From the NCBI GenBank assembly GCA_946902875.1, contig OX336340.1, positions 417,501 through 481,500 on the forward strand: 64,000 bases of DNA, read 5' to 3'. Below are positions 62,338-64,000 of this stretch, piece after piece. The position numbers and the translations under genes were made by a program. The DNA is from Nematopogon swammerdamellus (taxonomy: Eukaryota > Arthropoda > Insecta > Lepidoptera > Adelidae). A model generated the notes under the pieces. It was not told the origin of the DNA. It saw only the letters and a list, made by a program, of their open reading frames with translations, and did not search any database. Positions within the stretch are counted from its first letter, which is position 1; each line of letters starts with the position of its first letter.

Positions 62338-62530
62338 GCACGCAATCTGCGCCCACTCTACGCGCACCTGATCCACCGCGTCAGCAGACTAATATGACGC
62401 ATACGGGTCTCTATTGGGACCCGTACAGACACAAGTGGAGAAAAAGTAATTTTAGTTCTTAGGTTAAGAATTTAATATGTATTTTCAATATGGCCCTAGT
62501 TGGCTGAAATAAATAAAATAAATAAATATC
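62338..62530 (+). mobile_element. 5'-truncated ORF1-only LINE copy
   Basis: GCACGCAATCTGCGCCCACT through TTAGTTCTTAGGTTAAG and GGCTGAAATAAATAAAATAA; matches the end of ORF1 and the A-rich spacer of copy D (57185-57370), then stops at the A-rich run instead of going on to ORF2. Confidence 0.88.
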
Positions 62531-63210
62531 CCGAGTATCGGGGTTATTGTAGCTAGTACGTCTACTCCAGATTATTTTTATAATATCTTTTTAAAATAAA
62601 GCCTGCTGCAAAATTTCTCCACTTAAAAATAAACGTTAATAACCATTTGAAATAACAATATTTACATTATCGCAAAATTATTTTTCTAAAAGTGATATTT
62701 CGGTGTTTCAAAGTGACGTATACTAATTTTAGGCTACAATAGCCCCGGTAGACCTTATCAATATCTGCTACCTCCTAGTCGGATAAACGAAATGGCAACA
62801 AGCCGGAACGGAATGCCCACCTCGTGCGGAAGAATTTCAAGGGCAGCGCGACCTAAGCTTAGATTAAAATGTGCGGACGCCTGCGCGCGGCGCGCGGCCG
62901 CGGCCGGAGAGCCTTATTGAAGGTTTAATCTTCTTTCGATACCGATAAATATGAATATAATAGGATGGGAGGGAGGGTCGGAGGCACGGTGAAGAGAGCA
63001 GAGAGAAGTCGCATTAAACAAACTGGGTACGTCGTTGCCACCAACTGGGCGCATACCTACGCAATCGAAGAGCGTGGCCTTGCGTCAGTCCCACCCTAGA
63101 GCGCGTGTTAGTAAAGTGGTGCGTGATTGGTGGACTGCACAGTCGTTCCTCCTCCCCCCCCCCCCCCCTTGGCCACTTGCTCACTGGCGATATATTTTCA
63201 GGCACGAAAT
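62531..63210. other. Spacer, no recognised feature
   Basis: A GC-rich patch at 62875-62915 and a C-run at 63155-63169. No gene. Confidence 0.35.
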
Positions 63211-63214
63211 TATA

Positions 63215-63495
63215 GATTTTTTTTATGAAATCCGGCATGGGTGGCTTAATTGGAGGGGCTAACGCACATGCTCCGACCACCCAATATAACCTCCGAGAAG
63301 TTAGGTGCCATACCGGAGACTTCCCTGGATTGCTGGCTATACTGGACTAGATGAAAACACAACCGAGGCTGCTTTGCGGCCATCTTACATCCAGCACGGT
63401 GGTACCAACCCAACCGGCTACAATTTGAGCTTACCACCTAGTAAGAGGCAAAGGAAGGGACCTGCAGTTTTACACCGGTTGAAGCAGCAGGTGTC
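63215..63495 (-). mobile_element. SINE family B, partial
   Basis: TTTTTTTATGAAATCCGGCA through CTGCAGTTTTACACCGGTTG; reverse orientation, head absent. Confidence 0.88.
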
Positions 63496-64000
63496 CGTAC
63501 AGCAGCAGATGAAGTCCATTCCAGCGAACACCGCGCTTTGGGCAACCACCTCTACTTTTCGGGAGCATCTCTTTTTACATCGTAGCAAAAAAAGATGCAG
63601 AGACGCGGGAAAAAGTAGTTGTGATCACCGACAGTGCAGTTTGCTGGAATGGTCTAATAGCAACAACTTCTCTGTACTCCCAACTCCGTGGTGCGAGGGA
63701 TCGCGCGGGGGAGGGTGCGGGGTGCGGGGGCTGTGCGTCGTCGGCATCCTGTCACGCCTCAGTGGACACCGGGCATATTGTATTTCATGTTATGAAATTA
63801 CGATGAAATGATTTCCTCGTTATATTGAAATCTCGGGTAATCGCTTTACGTGAATAAGGAACTCCGTTTTGGGATTTCAACATGCGCCTCCCAGTCGCTA
63901 CTTTTTTCTTTTTTGCTCGTACTTATTCCGTGTGCTCTAACTATATTATGTGTGTGTATTCAAAGTTCTACTGAGTGAGGGTACTACCACAGATTACTTA
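63496..64000. other. Spacer at the window edge
   Basis: A G-rich stretch near 63700-63730. No supported feature. Confidence 0.3.

Overview
This is a stretch of an insect nuclear genome, most likely a moth or butterfly (Lepidoptera). Genes are split by spliceosomal introns, non-coding DNA is AT-rich, and there are Helitrons whose ends (TCTATACATATAATAAAA ... hairpin ... CTAG) match the style common in Lepidoptera. tRNA/5S-type SINEs, RTE and CR1/Jockey-type LINEs and hAT/MITE elements fill the introns and spacers. The order is inferred from this repertoire, since no species marker is present.

One host gene is visible. It is a complete 12-exon animal haem peroxidase on the minus strand, from the ATG at 17322 to the stop at 862. 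I rebuilt it exon by exon: every junction has GT-AG (one has GC-AG) and all phases agree, giving 1929 nt and a predicted secreted protein of 642 residues. Its distal haem pocket is rewritten. The family Gln-x-x-Asp-His-Asp is Val-Ala-Met-Val-Gly-Glu and the distal Arg is gone, while the proximal His (H391) and its partner Asn (N472) remain. It therefore looks like a haem-binding-type pseudoperoxidase. The 3' end of exon 4 and its splice donor lie in a 79-bp minisatellite of about 7.5 units, so the splice donor is repeated in tandem. Most introns are filled by transposable elements.

From 17.3 kb on I see no further host gene. 17.3-26.7 kb is spacer with SINEs, LINE tails, a MITE nested in a SINE and a Penelope-like fragment. 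26.76-33.55 kb is a Ty3/Gypsy-type LTR retrotransposon (minus strand, 348-bp LTRs, CATA target duplication, two in-frame stops in gag). 34.65-37.09 kb (minus) and 43.05-45.49 kb (plus) are two very similar Helitrons, and 2.07-4.37 kb is a third, older copy. All three carry the same ORF, with a motif resembling restriction-like endonucleases, between arrays of short repeats.

47.29-59.59 kb is bounded by 1.7-kb inverted arms. Between them lie four pieces of one LINE family: a 3' fragment, an inverted copy lacking ORF1, a copy with an open ORF2, and a 5'UTR-ORF1 copy. Each arm carries a cluster of six perfect AACCGGTT sites and a 104-bp tandem repeat. 59.6-64 kb holds SINEs, GC-rich hairpins and a truncated ORF1 copy that ends at the A-rich spacer between ORF1 and ORF2.

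All calls come from reading the sequence. Family names at the level of clade, and all function claims for the repeats, are inference.
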